From Candidatus Desulfovibrio intestinipullorum (GTDB lineage: Bacteria > Desulfobacterota > Desulfovibrionia > Desulfovibrionales > Desulfovibrionaceae): a stretch of DNA of 41,772 bases. The notes beneath the pieces were generated by a model. It saw nothing but the letters and a program-made list of their open reading frames with translations. It made no database searches and was not told the DNA's origin. The position numbers and the translations under genes were made by a program. The first letter of the stretch is position 1. Each line of letters opens with the position of its first letter. Of this stretch, positions 31,399 through 40,290 are shown piece after piece. The DNA is taken from assembly GCA_019113165.1 (NCBI GenBank), contig DXHV01000059.1, positions 1 through 41,772 of the forward strand. The letters are read 5' to 3'.

Positions 31399-32592
31399 TT
31401 AGAGGGAGGCCTCGTCCGCCAGCTCGGCCAGAGCTTCACCCACCCTGGTCACCGATTCCTGCAGGACTTCGTCGGACACTGCGTAGGAGAAGCGGACACA
31501 GTTGTCATCACCAAAGGCAATACCGGGCGTCAGGGCCACGTGCAGCTTCTCCAGCAGATACTTGCACAACTCAAGAGAGTTGGACGCCTTGGGGCCGTAG
31601 CACTTGTGCACATCCACGAAGAGGTAAAAGGCGCCATCCGGCTTGGGACACACGGCAAAGGGCCAGGTGCCGATGATTTTCAGGGCCAGATCCCTTCTGC
31701 GATGGAAGGCCTTGCGCATTTCCGCGATGCAGTCCATGGGGCCCGTAAGGGCTGCCAAGGCTGCCTTCTGGGTAATGGAGGAGATGCTGGAGGTTGTCTG
31801 GCCCTGCATGACCGTGGCCTTCTTGATGATGTCGGGATGGGACACAAGGTAGCCCATACGCCAGCCTGTCATGGCAAAGCTCTTGGAGACGCCGCCCAGG
31901 ATGCTCACCTGCTCGGGATACTTGGCCACATAGGGGCTGACGCTGCACATTTCCGCAGGTTCAAAGACCAGCTGATCGTACATTTCGTCGGCAATGACCA
32001 TGATGCCGGCATCAATGGCCACCTTCATGATGGCATCGAGCTCTTCGGCAGTATACACCGCACCGGTGGGATTGTTGGGGGAGTTGAGAATCAGGAGCTT
32101 TGTCTTAGGCGTGATGGCAGCGCGGACCTGTTCGGCATTGATCTTGAAATGGCTTTCGGAGGTGGCGGAAATGAAGACCGGCACGGCATCCACCAGCCGG
32201 ACCATGTCGGGATAACTCACCCAGTACGGAGCCGGAATGATGACCTCGTCACCGGGATTCAGGACCGTGATGAAATAGTTGTAGAGGGCATGCTTGCCGC
32301 CGGCAGACACCAGCACATTGGAGACATCCGCTTCCAGGTCGTACTGATTACGGAAGTAGTTGACCACGGCCTTGCGCAGTTCCATGATGCCAGGCACTGC
32401 GGTGTAGCGGCAAAAGTTTGCATCAATGGCAGCCTTTGCCGCTTCACAGATATGCCTGGGGGTCGGGAAGTCCGGTTCGCCAATGGCCAGGCTTGTGACC
32501 ATGACACCCTGCTCCTTCAACTCAAGTGCCTTGGCATTCATGGCGAGTGTCAGCGAGGGCTTGATTTGCGCCAGTCTGTTCGAAATCTGCAT
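31399..32592 (-). CDS. Aspartate aminotransferase (class I/II, PLP-dependent)
   Basis: A 397-residue fold-type I aminotransferase, probably interconverting aspartate and 2-oxoglutarate with oxaloacetate and glutamate. The PLP lysine is Lys237 in GGVSKSFAMTGWRMGY, with the phosphate-binding Arg245. LNSPNNPTGAVY (Asn174 region) and ADEMYDQLVF (the pyridine-binding Asp202) are present, and CVRFSYAVS near the end carries the carboxylate-binding Arg. The ATG at 32592 has AAAGGAG 7 nt upstream. Sequence type is closer to the Thermus/Bacillus subgroup than to E. coli AspC, so no symbol is given. Prephenate or other amino-acid specificity cannot be excluded. It stands alone. Confidence 0.9.
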   Translation of the reverse strand: MQISNRLAQIKPSLTLAMNAKALELKEQGVMVTSLAIGEPDFPTPRHICEAAKAAIDANFCRYTAVPGIMELRKAVVNYFRNQYDLEADVSNVLVSAGGKHALYNYFITVLNPGDEVIIPAPYWVSYPDMVRLVDAVPVFISATSESHFKINAEQVRAAITPKTKLLILNSPNNPTGAVYTAEELDAIMKVAIDAGIMVIADEMYDQLVFEPAEMCSVSPYVAKYPEQVSILGGVSKSFAMTGWRMGYLVSHPDIIKKATVMQGQTTSSISSITQKAALAALTGPMDCIAEMRKAFHRRRDLALKIIGTWPFAVCPKPDGAFYLFVDVHKCYGPKASNSLELCKYLLEKLHVALTPGIAFGDDNCVRFSYAVSDEVLQESVTRVGEALAELADEASL

Positions 32593-32933
32593 AAATCCAC
32601 TCCTTTACGATATCTCAGAGTCTGTCCAGGCACAGCTTTTCCGACAGAGGGCCATGCACCCTGTGCAAAGGCCTCCGAACCGCAAGCCATCCATAGTACA
32701 TTATCCAGCGTGCATAGCGGGCTTGTTCAGCCTTGATCCTCTCCCGTTTTCGAAAACGAAGAAATGGGGAACGCAGGTAGTCTGAAATACTCTTTTTAGC
32801 CAAGAGAGACAACAGGCAGCTTCCCTTGTAGCCAGATTCGGGGCATACTTTGGGGGGGCAGAAGCCCCTGACGAAGACTCAAGGGGCCCACCCAAATCCT
32901 GTACTGCACTCTGACCGGAACAGACGAGACACC
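32593..32933. other. Divergent intergenic region, aminotransferase / sfsA
   Basis: 341 bp without a supported gene. Nothing beyond the aminotransferase ribosome binding site was recognised. Confidence 0.4.
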
Positions 32934-33713
32934 ATGATTGTTCGCAAGACAACTTCCTGCACAAGCGCTTTACCCACAAGCGATTTCTCCAGCGAACAGC
33001 CCCTTGTTCCCTTTGCCGGGCCCCTGCTTGAAGCCGCCCTTGTGCGGCGGGAAAAGCGCTTTCTGGTCTGGGTCCGCAGGGACGGGGAAGAACTGTGCAT
33101 CCATTCCAACAATACCGGGGCCATGTTCGGACTCACGGAACCAGGATCCCCCGTGCTGGCCTCCCATTCCTCCAATCCCAGGAGAAAGCTTGCCTATACC
33201 CAGGAGGCCGTTTTCTGCTCCGCTGCCGGCTGCTGGGTGGGCGTGAACACGCAGATGCCCAACCGCCTGCTTGCGGCAGCCTTTGCCTGCGACAGGCTGC
33301 CCTTTTGCACAGGCTACACGACCCTGCGCACCGAGGTTGTGCGTGAGCAGAGCCGCTTTGATGCCCTGGCCCAGGGCGACGGCGTCAGAAACCTCTGGAT
33401 AGAGTGCAAGAATGTCACCTTGGTCGAGGATGAGGTTGCCTGCTTTCCCGATGCTCGCAGCGATCGGGGCCGCAAGCATCTGCTGGAACTCATGGATGTG
33501 GTGGCAAGTGGGGAGCGCGCAGCCATGTTCTATCTGATCCAGCGCAGTGACGGACACTGCTTTGGCCCTGCAGACTGCATTGACCCGGACTACGCACGAC
33601 TCTTCTGGCAGGCCGTCGACAGGGGCGTGGAAATGTATCCGTACAGGGCCCTCGTCACACCAGAGGGCGTCTCCCTGCTGGAAGCCCTTCCTCTTGCCTG
33701 CCGTCCCCGCTGA
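32934..33713 (+). CDS. sfsA: SfsA family DNA/RNA nuclease
   Basis: A 259-residue protein of the sugar fermentation stimulation (SfsA) family, which has an N-terminal OB fold and a C-terminal nuclease-like domain. HSNNTGAMFGL, NPRRKLAYTQEAV, VGVNTQMPNRLL and the nuclease-core-like NLWIECKNVTLVEDEVACFPDA with DRGRKHLLEL are characteristic. The usual His-Cys/Pro-Asn-Thr-Gly motif is HSNNTG here, a small variation. The first ~25 residues, before LVPFAGPLLEAALVRREKRF, are longer than the typical N-terminus. The ATG at 32934 has only a weak GAG upstream. The biological role of the family is not settled. Confidence 0.9.
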   Translation: MIVRKTTSCTSALPTSDFSSEQPLVPFAGPLLEAALVRREKRFLVWVRRDGEELCIHSNNTGAMFGLTEPGSPVLASHSSNPRRKLAYTQEAVFCSAAGCWVGVNTQMPNRLLAAAFACDRLPFCTGYTTLRTEVVREQSRFDALAQGDGVRNLWIECKNVTLVEDEVACFPDARSDRGRKHLLELMDVVASGERAAMFYLIQRSDGHCFGPADCIDPDYARLFWQAVDRGVEMYPYRALVTPEGVSLLEALPLACRPR

Positions 33714-34207
33714 ATGCGCACCGCCTCCTTGTTCATCTCTTCCATTATGGAAACGCCAGCCATCCATGCACTGACAGCAAAAAAAAGAAGACAATACTTT
33801 CCTGATGTGTTATCCAAAAAGACTCTCTGTATCTTGCATAAAAAGAAGTCCATGGAGGACAATTAACATCCATTGAACAGGACAAAGAAAGTCAGATCTG
33901 TCTCTTTTTTTTGAAAAATGAAACAATCCTCCTCCCTTTTTGCTTTTTTCCTTTCTGTGTGCTAGACAGGACTGGTGCGCCTTGCACGCACCCTGCTGCA
34001 CGTTCCCTTGGGGCAGCAGGAAGAAAAACGCGCCGGCCAGGTTCCGGATGCCCGAAAGAAGAGACGCTCTCTGCCGCTCCTGAACACGAACTGGGTCGTG
34101 CGGTCTGCCCCTTCCCCATGCTGCTTCCCCAGCCTTCGGCGCACGACCGAACCTCACACGCTTCGCAGATTGTGCGCTCCCTGTCAGCGGAGCGCCCGGA
34201 TGTTCCC
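33714..34207. other. Intergenic region sfsA / paaK-like gene
   Basis: 494 bp without a supported gene. The first half is AT-rich (33770-33960) and probably holds the promoter of the next gene, though no good -35/-10 pair was found. An 8-bp inverted repeat, CCTGCTGC (33992-33999) with GCAGCAGG (34013-34020), has no T-run. Confidence 0.4.
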
Positions 34208-35494
34208 ATGGACAAAAAATTCCGCTTCATACCGACATATACCGACGAACAGTTGCAGGAACTGCGGACAGAGGGTTTCCTCTGGACTGTCCGGCATGCC
34301 CAGAACTCTCCCCAGTACAGAGAAATTTTCCGCAAGGCCGGCGTTCAGGCCGAAGATATTCACAGTCTTGACGATTTGACGCTTCTTCCTACCACGGATG
34401 CCGATGATCTGCGGGCAGGCTATCCCTTTCCCTTGCTCTGCGTGCCCGAAAAGGACGTCGTGCGTGTCCACGCCTCCAGCGGAACCACGGGCAAGCGCAA
34501 GATTCTTGCCTATACGGCCAGGGACGTGCAGACCTTCAATACTCAGATGGCCCGCTGCTACGAGATGGCCGGGCTGACGCCCGAAGACAGGATGCAGGTT
34601 GCCGTGGGCTATGGCCTGTGGACAGCCGGCGCCGGCTTTCAGATGGGCAGCGAACTCTACGGCCTGATGACCATCCCTGTGGGACCAGGCAACCTGCAAA
34701 TCCACCTGCAGCTGATGGAAGACCTGGGCACAACCTGCTTTGGTGCCACGGCTTCCATGGCCCTGCTCCTGGCCGAGGAAGTGGAGCGTGCCGGCATCAG
34801 GGACAGGCTCAAGCTGCGCACCATCATCTGCGGCTCGGAAATGCGCAGCGAGAAGATGCGCATAGCCATGGAAAGCAAGCTCGGTCTGGAAGGCAGCTAC
34901 GACATTGGCGGCATGACGGAAATGTACGGTCCTGGCACGGCCATCGAGTGCAGCCTGCACACGGGTCTGCACTACTGGGCCGACCTCTTCATCATAGAAA
35001 TTCTGGATCCTGTTACCCACAAGCCCCTCCCCATGGGCGAAGTGGGTGAAATGGTGGTGACCTCCCTGTGCAAGGAGGCCGCTCCGCTCATCCGCTACCG
35101 CACCCACGACCTTGCCAGACTCATTCCCGGCAAGTGCGAGTGCGGACTCAACATGCCGAGGCACAGCGCCATTCTGGGCCGTTCGGACGACATGATTATC
35201 TTCCGTGGCGTCAACATCTATCCCGGCCAGATTGCCGACGTGCTCGGCAAGTACAGCGAAGTGGGCAGTGAATACCAGATTCAGCTCTCCAGGGATGAGG
35301 CTGCCGTGGATCACATGAAGATCACCATTGAGCGCGCCGAAAACATGAGCAGCGACAGCGACAGGGAGCTTGCCCAGCGCATTGCCCAGGACATGCACAC
35401 CTCGCTCTTCGTGCGAGTGGATGTGGTCATCACCGATCCCTCGACACTGCCGAGAACCTTCAGCAAGTCCAAGCGTATCGTGGACCTGCGCTGA
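34208..35494 (+). CDS. Phenylacetate-CoA ligase family AMP-forming enzyme
   Basis: A 428-residue adenylate-forming enzyme of the PaaK branch, which activates aryl or arylacetic acids to their CoA thioesters with ATP. HASSGTTGKRKILAYT is the nucleotide-binding P-loop, YDIGGMTEMYGPGTAIEC the adenine/acyl motif, and RTHDLARLIPGKCECG with GRSDDMIIFRGVNIYPGQI the hinge region. The C-terminal PaaK-type domain is complete and ends with the catalytic lysine region TFSKSKRIVDLR. The ATG at 34208 gives the canonical length; the frame is open further upstream, but with non-family sequence. In anaerobes such enzymes often handle products of aromatic amino-acid fermentation together with indolepyruvate oxidoreductase, which is not in the window. 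The substrate is not established. Confidence 0.9.
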   Translation: MDKKFRFIPTYTDEQLQELRTEGFLWTVRHAQNSPQYREIFRKAGVQAEDIHSLDDLTLLPTTDADDLRAGYPFPLLCVPEKDVVRVHASSGTTGKRKILAYTARDVQTFNTQMARCYEMAGLTPEDRMQVAVGYGLWTAGAGFQMGSELYGLMTIPVGPGNLQIHLQLMEDLGTTCFGATASMALLLAEEVERAGIRDRLKLRTIICGSEMRSEKMRIAMESKLGLEGSYDIGGMTEMYGPGTAIECSLHTGLHYWADLFIIEILDPVTHKPLPMGEVGEMVVTSLCKEAAPLIRYRTHDLARLIPGKCECGLNMPRHSAILGRSDDMIIFRGVNIYPGQIADVLGKYSEVGSEYQIQLSRDEAAVDHMKITIERAENMSSDSDRELAQRIAQDMHTSLFVRVDVVITDPSTLPRTFSKSKRIVDLR

Positions 35495-35514
35495 GGACGT
35501 CTCTTTCACGTCCT
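35494..35514 (+). other. Small inverted repeat after the paaK-like gene
   Basis: AGGACGT (35494-35500), 7-nt loop, ACGTCCT (35508-35514), beginning at the last base of the stop codon. The tail has few T, so it is at best a weak or Rho-assisted terminator. Confidence 0.3.
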
Positions 35515-35575
35515 TCCCCTTCCACGATCCCTGTTTCCATGCCCTGCACACCAGTCTCTTGTTAAGGAATGCCTC

Positions 35576-36823
35576 TTGAATGATTCAGCCTACAGCAAAG
35601 CGCGGCACCCCAGACGGCGCGACGCGCAGGATGGTGCCTCAGCCCCTGAAAACGCCCGTGCGACCCGCAAGGGCGGATCCCATGGTGCCAGAACAGGCAG
35701 GGGCTCCGAACGGCTCCGCTCGTCCAGTGAAAACAGGCATGGATTTGAGGCAGAATCTTCCGGCCTTGCCCGGAAGATTGCGGACAGGCAAGGCAAGGGA
35801 CACGGCCGCCGTCTCTGGGGGCTTGGCGAGGCCCCGGAACTTGAGGAAAAAATCCGCCTGTATGCCCCGGAACGCCTGAGCCCTGACGCGCTGCCCAAAC
35901 CGGGAAGCTTTTGTGTGCATATAGCTGCCAGGGGCCTGCTCGGGCCCTTGCTGGAAGAGCTTGGAGAGCGTATCATCGCGGTACGCGGCAGGGCTGTGCT
36001 TGCGACTGCGACAGGCTCTGCACAGCCCTTCTGGGCGCAGACGACCTGGCTCAATCCCCAGTGGATTCCCATCTCGTCCATTGGCGACGCGGCACGCAAG
36101 CTCGCCGGGCAGCAGCGGAACTGGCTGGCGCATCTGGACAATGCCAGCGGCCTCAACAGGCGGACAACGCTCATTCAGGAAGCGCTGCCTCACGTCTCCG
36201 CAAGACTTCTGACCTTTGGCGATGCGGCCCCCACGGCGCCCCTAGGAGCCTTTCTCCTCTGGACGCCGGATCTGATGCTGGCCAGTGCGAGCACCTCCTC
36301 GCCCTTTGCGGACGGAGAAGTGCATTTCGCCGAGAACAGGGACGAGCCTCCAGGACGCGCCTATCTCAAGCTCTGGGAAGCCTTTACCATCTTTGGCTGC
36401 AGGCCTGCTCCCGGGGAGCTCTGCATTGAACTGGGCGCAGCTCCAGGCAGCTGGACCTGGGTTCTGGCTCAGTGTGGTGCCCGTGTCTTTTCCCTGGACA
36501 AGGCACCCCTGGCAGAGCACATTGCCAAACTCCAGAATGTGGAGCACTGTCTTGGCAGCGGCTTTGCGCTCACACCCGACTGCGTCGGCCGTATCGACTG
36601 GCTCTTCTCAGACATGATCTGCTATCCTCAACGCCTGCTGGCCCTGATCAGGCAGTGGATCGACGCCAAAACCATGCGCCGGGCCCTGTGCACCATCAAG
36701 TTCCAGTCTCAGCAGGACCACAGTCTCATAGCGGAGTTTGCCGCCATCCCAGGCTCGCAAATCCGGCATCTTTCATGCAACAAGCATGAACTGACCTGGT
36801 TTTATCAGGAATGCCGTCCCTAA
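35576..36823 (+). CDS. RlmM-like 23S rRNA 2'-O-methyltransferase
   Basis: A protein of up to 415 residues with the FtsJ/RlmM-type SAM fold at its C-terminal half. ELCIELGAAPGSWTWVLAQC is motif I (RlmM has LGACPGGWT), VFSLDKAPL follows as in RlmM, and DWLFSDMICYP is motif IV. Lys of LCTIKFQ and Glu of HELTWFY complete the K-D-K-E-type set. RlmM methylates C2498 of 23S rRNA in E. coli. No ATG precedes the conserved part in frame. The start is taken as TTG at 35576 with AAGGAA 8 nt upstream. The first ~80 residues are Arg/Ser/Gly-rich and look disordered, an extension not seen in E. coli RlmM (366 residues). A later non-ATG start remains possible. Confidence 0.82.
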   Translation: MNDSAYSKARHPRRRDAQDGASAPENARATRKGGSHGARTGRGSERLRSSSENRHGFEAESSGLARKIADRQGKGHGRRLWGLGEAPELEEKIRLYAPERLSPDALPKPGSFCVHIAARGLLGPLLEELGERIIAVRGRAVLATATGSAQPFWAQTTWLNPQWIPISSIGDAARKLAGQQRNWLAHLDNASGLNRRTTLIQEALPHVSARLLTFGDAAPTAPLGAFLLWTPDLMLASASTSSPFADGEVHFAENRDEPPGRAYLKLWEAFTIFGCRPAPGELCIELGAAPGSWTWVLAQCGARVFSLDKAPLAEHIAKLQNVEHCLGSGFALTPDCVGRIDWLFSDMICYPQRLLALIRQWIDAKTMRRALCTIKFQSQQDHSLIAEFAAIPGSQIRHLSCNKHELTWFYQECRP

Positions 36824-36991
36824 ATTGTCTTGGCCGTTTTTTCTGAACATTTTCGGGCATTTCAGGCCATGTACCGAAGGACACACCTTCTGCAGGAATC
36901 CCCAATTCGGCGTCATGCCGACTTCTCCTGCCGATTGTGTGTCCTTGTTTTTTCCTTGTCTTGCGTGTTCATTCGACAGGCCCTGCACGAA

Positions 36992-37032
36992 AAAAGGCTC
37001 CGGTGCCCAAAGTGCACATCGGAGCCTTTTGT
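36992..37032. terminator. Bidirectional terminator between the rlmM-like gene and pdxT
   Basis: An 11-bp perfect stem, AAAAGGCTCCG (36992-37002) with CGGAGCCTTTT (37020-37030), with a smaller inner GTGC/GCAC stem. T-runs follow on both strands (TTTTGTTG on plus, TTTTTTCG on minus), serving two convergent genes. Confidence 0.92.
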
Positions 37033-37070
37033 TGTTCGGAAAGTCCTGGCCAGCAGACCGCCCGATTGTC

Positions 37071-37670
37071 TCAGTGTCGTGTCCTGGCCGCTGCTCTGCG
37101 GACAAGCCAGGCATGGAAACGCAGGTCCCAGGTCAGCTCAGGGTGGAAGGCGAGGGCCAGCATGCTGTCTTCAAGGACGGCCACAGGATGACCATCCACA
37201 CAGGCCAGCACCTCAACCCCTGCTCCGGCACGCTCCACGACAGGAGCCCTGATGAAGACGGCTTCCACACAGTCCTCGGCTCCGGCACAGAACCTTTGCA
37301 CCGGCAAAAACGTCGTAAAACTCTCCTGCTGGCGCCCGAAGGCATTGCGGCGCACCGAGATATCCATGACGCCCAGACGGGGCTGAAGGACAAAATCGGG
37401 CAGATCGGCGGCAAGAAGTATCATGCCGGCGCAGGTTGCCAGCACAGGCATGCCGCCACGACACAGGGTGCGCAGGGGCTCAAGAAGGCCTTCTTCCTGC
37501 ACAAGCTTGCCCATGACCGTGCTCTCGCCTCCGGGCAAAACCAGCCCCTGCACGCCCTTCAGATCCTCAAGTGTGCGGATTTCGCACACGTCTGCGCCGC
37601 ACTGCGCAAGAGCCTCTTCATGTTCGCAAAAAGCCCCCTGCAGGGCCAGAACGCCTATGCGGGCAGTCAT
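37071..37670 (-). CDS. pdxT: Pyridoxal 5'-phosphate synthase glutaminase subunit
   Basis: A 199-residue class I glutaminase that supplies ammonia to PdxS in the DXP-independent PLP synthase. The catalytic triad is Cys80 ([11 protein letters not shown]), His176 and Glu178 (AFHPELTWD). LVLPGGEST (~44-51) is the oxyanion-region motif. The start at 37670 overlaps the pdxS stop by 4 nt (ATGA), so the two are translationally coupled and made in step, as expected for a 12:12 complex. It is transcribed away from the MocR-type regulator. Confidence 0.96.
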   Translation of the reverse strand: MTARIGVLALQGAFCEHEEALAQCGADVCEIRTLEDLKGVQGLVLPGGESTVMGKLVQEEGLLEPLRTLCRGGMPVLATCAGMILLAADLPDFVLQPRLGVMDISVRRNAFGRQQESFTTFLPVQRFCAGAEDCVEAVFIRAPVVERAGAGVEVLACVDGHPVAVLEDSMLALAFHPELTWDLRFHAWLVRRAAARTRH

Positions 37671-38551
37671 GACCAGCCCCGCTCCTGCATGCGCTCTTCC
37701 TGGGGAATGGAGCTCATTTCCAGCCCCGGCATGGCCTCGCCCAGTCCGGTAGAGACTGTTGCGAGCAGTGCATAGTCTTTGTAATGAGAGACTGCTGCCA
37801 CAATGGCCCTGGCCCTTGCGGCCGGATTGGCCGACTTGAAGATTCCCGAGCCCACAAAGACGCCATCCAGGCCAAGTTCCATCATCAGGGCTGCATCGGC
37901 AGGCGTGGCAATGCCGCCTGCGGCAAAATTAACGACCGGCAGCCTGCCCTGCCTGCGTGTTTCCTGCACAAGGTGGAGGGGCGCTCCAATCTCCCTGGCA
38001 AAGTTCGGCACCTCTTCTTCCGGAAGGGCACACAATGTCTTGATGCCACCAAGAACAAGGCGGCAGTGGCGCACGGCTTCCACCACATTGCCCGTGCCGG
38101 GCTCTCCCTTGGTGCGAATCATGGCCGCTCCTTCGGAGATGCGGCGCAGGGCTTCCCCCAGATTTCGGGCACCGCAGACAAAGGGCACCGTAAACTGCTC
38201 CTTGTCGATGTGAAAGCGATCGTCTGCCGGAGTCAGCACTTCGCTTTCATCAATGTAGTCCACACCCAGGCTTTCCAGGATACGGGCCTCAATGACATGA
38301 CCTATGCGGACCTTGGCCATGACCGGTATGCTCACAGCCTTCATGATGGCCTTGACAATGGCTGGGTCCGCCATGCGGGCCACACCGCCGGCAGCCCGGA
38401 TATCCGCAGGAACGCGTTCCAGTGCCATGACGGCACAGGCACCGGCCTCCTGGGCAATGACGGCCTGTTCAGGCGTGGTCACATCCATGATGACACCACC
38501 CTTGAGCATGCGGGCAAGCCCCGACTTCACCTGAAATGTTCCCTTTTCCAT
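37667..38551 (-). CDS. pdxS: Pyridoxal 5'-phosphate synthase lyase subunit
   Basis: A 294-residue (beta-alpha)8 enzyme that builds PLP from ribose 5-phosphate, glyceraldehyde 3-phosphate and ammonia. The two active-site lysines are Lys80 in VMAKVRIGH and Lys148 in [11 protein letters not shown] (compare Lys81/Lys149 in B. subtilis). [20 protein letters not shown] and VGSGIFKS are the phosphate-binding end. The ATG at 38551 has GAGGAG 7 nt upstream. The in-frame start at 38593 is rejected because [16 protein letters not shown] is the family N-terminus. It is divergent from the MocR-type regulator, and the control region lies between them. Confidence 0.98.
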   Translation of the reverse strand: MEKGTFQVKSGLARMLKGGVIMDVTTPEQAVIAQEAGACAVMALERVPADIRAAGGVARMADPAIVKAIMKAVSIPVMAKVRIGHVIEARILESLGVDYIDESEVLTPADDRFHIDKEQFTVPFVCGARNLGEALRRISEGAAMIRTKGEPGTGNVVEAVRHCRLVLGGIKTLCALPEEEVPNFAREIGAPLHLVQETRRQGRLPVVNFAAGGIATPADAALMMELGLDGVFVGSGIFKSANPAARARAIVAAVSHYKDYALLATVSTGLGEAMPGLEMSSIPQEERMQERGWS

Positions 38552-38670
38552 GCTGGTCTCCTCTCTTGATCGCACGACTGGCGTGCAGGGCATTTTTGAA
38601 GATGTTTGGAAAGTGATGCAGTCCTATCCTATCCTGAGCCCTGCGCCCAAGCTTTTGGCCCGTTCAGGTG

Positions 38671-38723
38671 ACAATCTTCTTGGTCATGACTACAATTTGT
38701 CTTGTCAGGGTGACAATTTGTCT
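38671..38723. promoter_or_regulatory. Three 21-bp-phased direct repeats between pdxS and pdxR-like gene
   Basis: ACAATCTTCT (38671), ACAATTTGTCT (38692-38702) and ACAATTTGTCT (38713-38723) start exactly 21 bp apart, two helical turns. Within them, TTGTCA-GGG-TGACAA (38702-38716) is also a perfect inverted repeat. MocR/PdxR regulators are known to bind direct repeats in divergent pdx promoters, so this is a likely operator. The sequence match to a specific published consensus was not tested. Confidence 0.65.
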
Positions 38724-38776
38724 GCCCTGCAATCCCCAGAGCACCGCTCGCGCTGAGGTACCGTTGAGGAACAGGC

Positions 38777-40204
38777 ATGCAGTTTGAAGAACTTCGCAGA
38801 CTCTATGAGGAACATCTGCACGATCATGGCCGTCCAACCCATTGGGAAGCCCTGGCCTCGGCCCTGGCGGACATGATTCGGGCAGGCTCTCTTGCACCAG
38901 GCGAACGCCTGCCCACCCACAGGGAACTTGCCCAGGCCCTGCAGGTCACCGTTGGCACGGTGTCTCATGCCTATGCCAAGACAGCCCAGCTCAATCTCAG
39001 TACCGGCATTGTCGGCAGGGGTACTTTTGTGACACGCCCTGTACAGGAAGTGGATGTCTATGCCCAGCGGCCACTGCCAAGAGCCTGCACGACTGGCAGG
39101 GACCAGGGGGCAGCACATGCTTTTTCCGAAAAGAATCCGCTGGACATGGGCTTCATTACCCCTTTCGAGTACCTCAACCCTCCTGTGGAAGCCGGACTGA
39201 ACGCTCTGCTGCACAAAGGGGGGCTCAATGCCCTGAGCGGCTATCAGGCACCACGTGGCCTTTTGCATCACAGGGAGGCCGGCGCACTGTGGGCTGCCCG
39301 TTTCGGTCTTCCCCTTGCTCCGGACAATGTCCTTGTCTGTGCCGGGGCGCAGCATGCCCTGCTCACAGTCCTGGCCTCGCTCTTCAGTCCAGGAGATCGC
39401 ATAGCCGCCGAGCAGCTGAGCTACCCTCTTCTCCGGCAGCTTGCTCAAAAGCTGCGTCTGCAGCTCATCCCCATTCGCATGGACAAGAATGGCCTCATTC
39501 CCTCTTCCCTGGAAGCAGCCTGCAGGACCCGAAGCATCAGGGGACTCTACCTGATGCCGTCCTGCCACAATCCGACCCTCTCCATGATCCCGGAGTTCAG
39601 GCGCCATGAAATTGTGGATATTTGTCGCAAACATGATGTTTGCCTCATAGAGGACGATGTCTACGCCCTCTCCCTGGAACAGCGCCTTCCACCCCTGTCC
39701 AGACTGGCACCCGAGCGCAGCTGCTTCATTGCCTCCACAAGCGAAGCCCTGGGAGCAGGCCTGCGCATTGCCTATCTCTGTGCCCCACTGCAGTATCAGG
39801 ACGCTCTTGAGCGCACCATCTCCCATACCATTTCCATGGCGCCGCCGCTGATGGCGGAACTTTCGGCCCTGTGGATTGGGGACGGGACAGCAGACACTGT
39901 TGTCGCAGCCAAGCGCAGGGCAGCCAGGGAGGCCAATGTCCTGGCCCGCAGAATACTGGATGGCTTTCCTCTAGAAACCCGCACCACGGGTTTCTTCTGC
40001 TGGCTCAAACTGCCTGATCAGGACGCCTCCCTTGAGCTGACCAGCGCTGCCAGGCAGTGGGGCATCATTGTGGCAGACACTTCCTACTTTGCCACAGGTG
40101 GTGCCGTCTCCGAAGCCGGTGTGCGCATAGCCCTGGGACTGAAGGATCAGAAGGTGCTGATCGGAGCTCTGGAATGTCTGGCAAGGCTTCTGCAACAGGG
40201 CTGA
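38777..40204 (+). CDS. MocR/PdxR-type regulator with aminotransferase-like domain lacking the PLP lysine
   Basis: A 475-residue GntR-family protein. Residues ~20-88 form the winged helix (LPTHRELAQALQVTVGTVSHAY), followed by a linker and a fold-type I aminotransferase domain (~125-475). Its position divergent from pdxS with repeats between them points to PdxR-type control of PLP synthesis. Asn265 (CHNPT), Asp293/294-Tyr296 (EDDVYAL) and Arg330 (GLR) of the PLP site are kept. However, the internal-aldimine Lys, expected in an S-x-S-K-x-L-x-x-G-L-R pattern, is Glu323 (codon GAA at 39743-39745) in STSEALGAGLRIAY. PLP could then bind only non-covalently or not at all. A sequencing error is unlikely but possible. 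The ATG at 38777 lacks a strong ribosome binding site. Confidence 0.85.
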   Translation: MQFEELRRLYEEHLHDHGRPTHWEALASALADMIRAGSLAPGERLPTHRELAQALQVTVGTVSHAYAKTAQLNLSTGIVGRGTFVTRPVQEVDVYAQRPLPRACTTGRDQGAAHAFSEKNPLDMGFITPFEYLNPPVEAGLNALLHKGGLNALSGYQAPRGLLHHREAGALWAARFGLPLAPDNVLVCAGAQHALLTVLASLFSPGDRIAAEQLSYPLLRQLAQKLRLQLIPIRMDKNGLIPSSLEAACRTRSIRGLYLMPSCHNPTLSMIPEFRRHEIVDICRKHDVCLIEDDVYALSLEQRLPPLSRLAPERSCFIASTSEALGAGLRIAYLCAPLQYQDALERTISHTISMAPPLMAELSALWIGDGTADTVVAAKRRAAREANVLARRILDGFPLETRTTGFFCWLKLPDQDASLELTSAARQWGIIVADTSYFATGGAVSEAGVRIALGLKDQKVLIGALECLARLLQQG

Positions 40205-40290
40205 TCCAGGCATTGGCTCTCTCTTTCCCGCCACCTGCCTGAACAGGAGACAGCAAGAGGCCCCTGTGACTGTGCAGCCTGCAACAGTAT

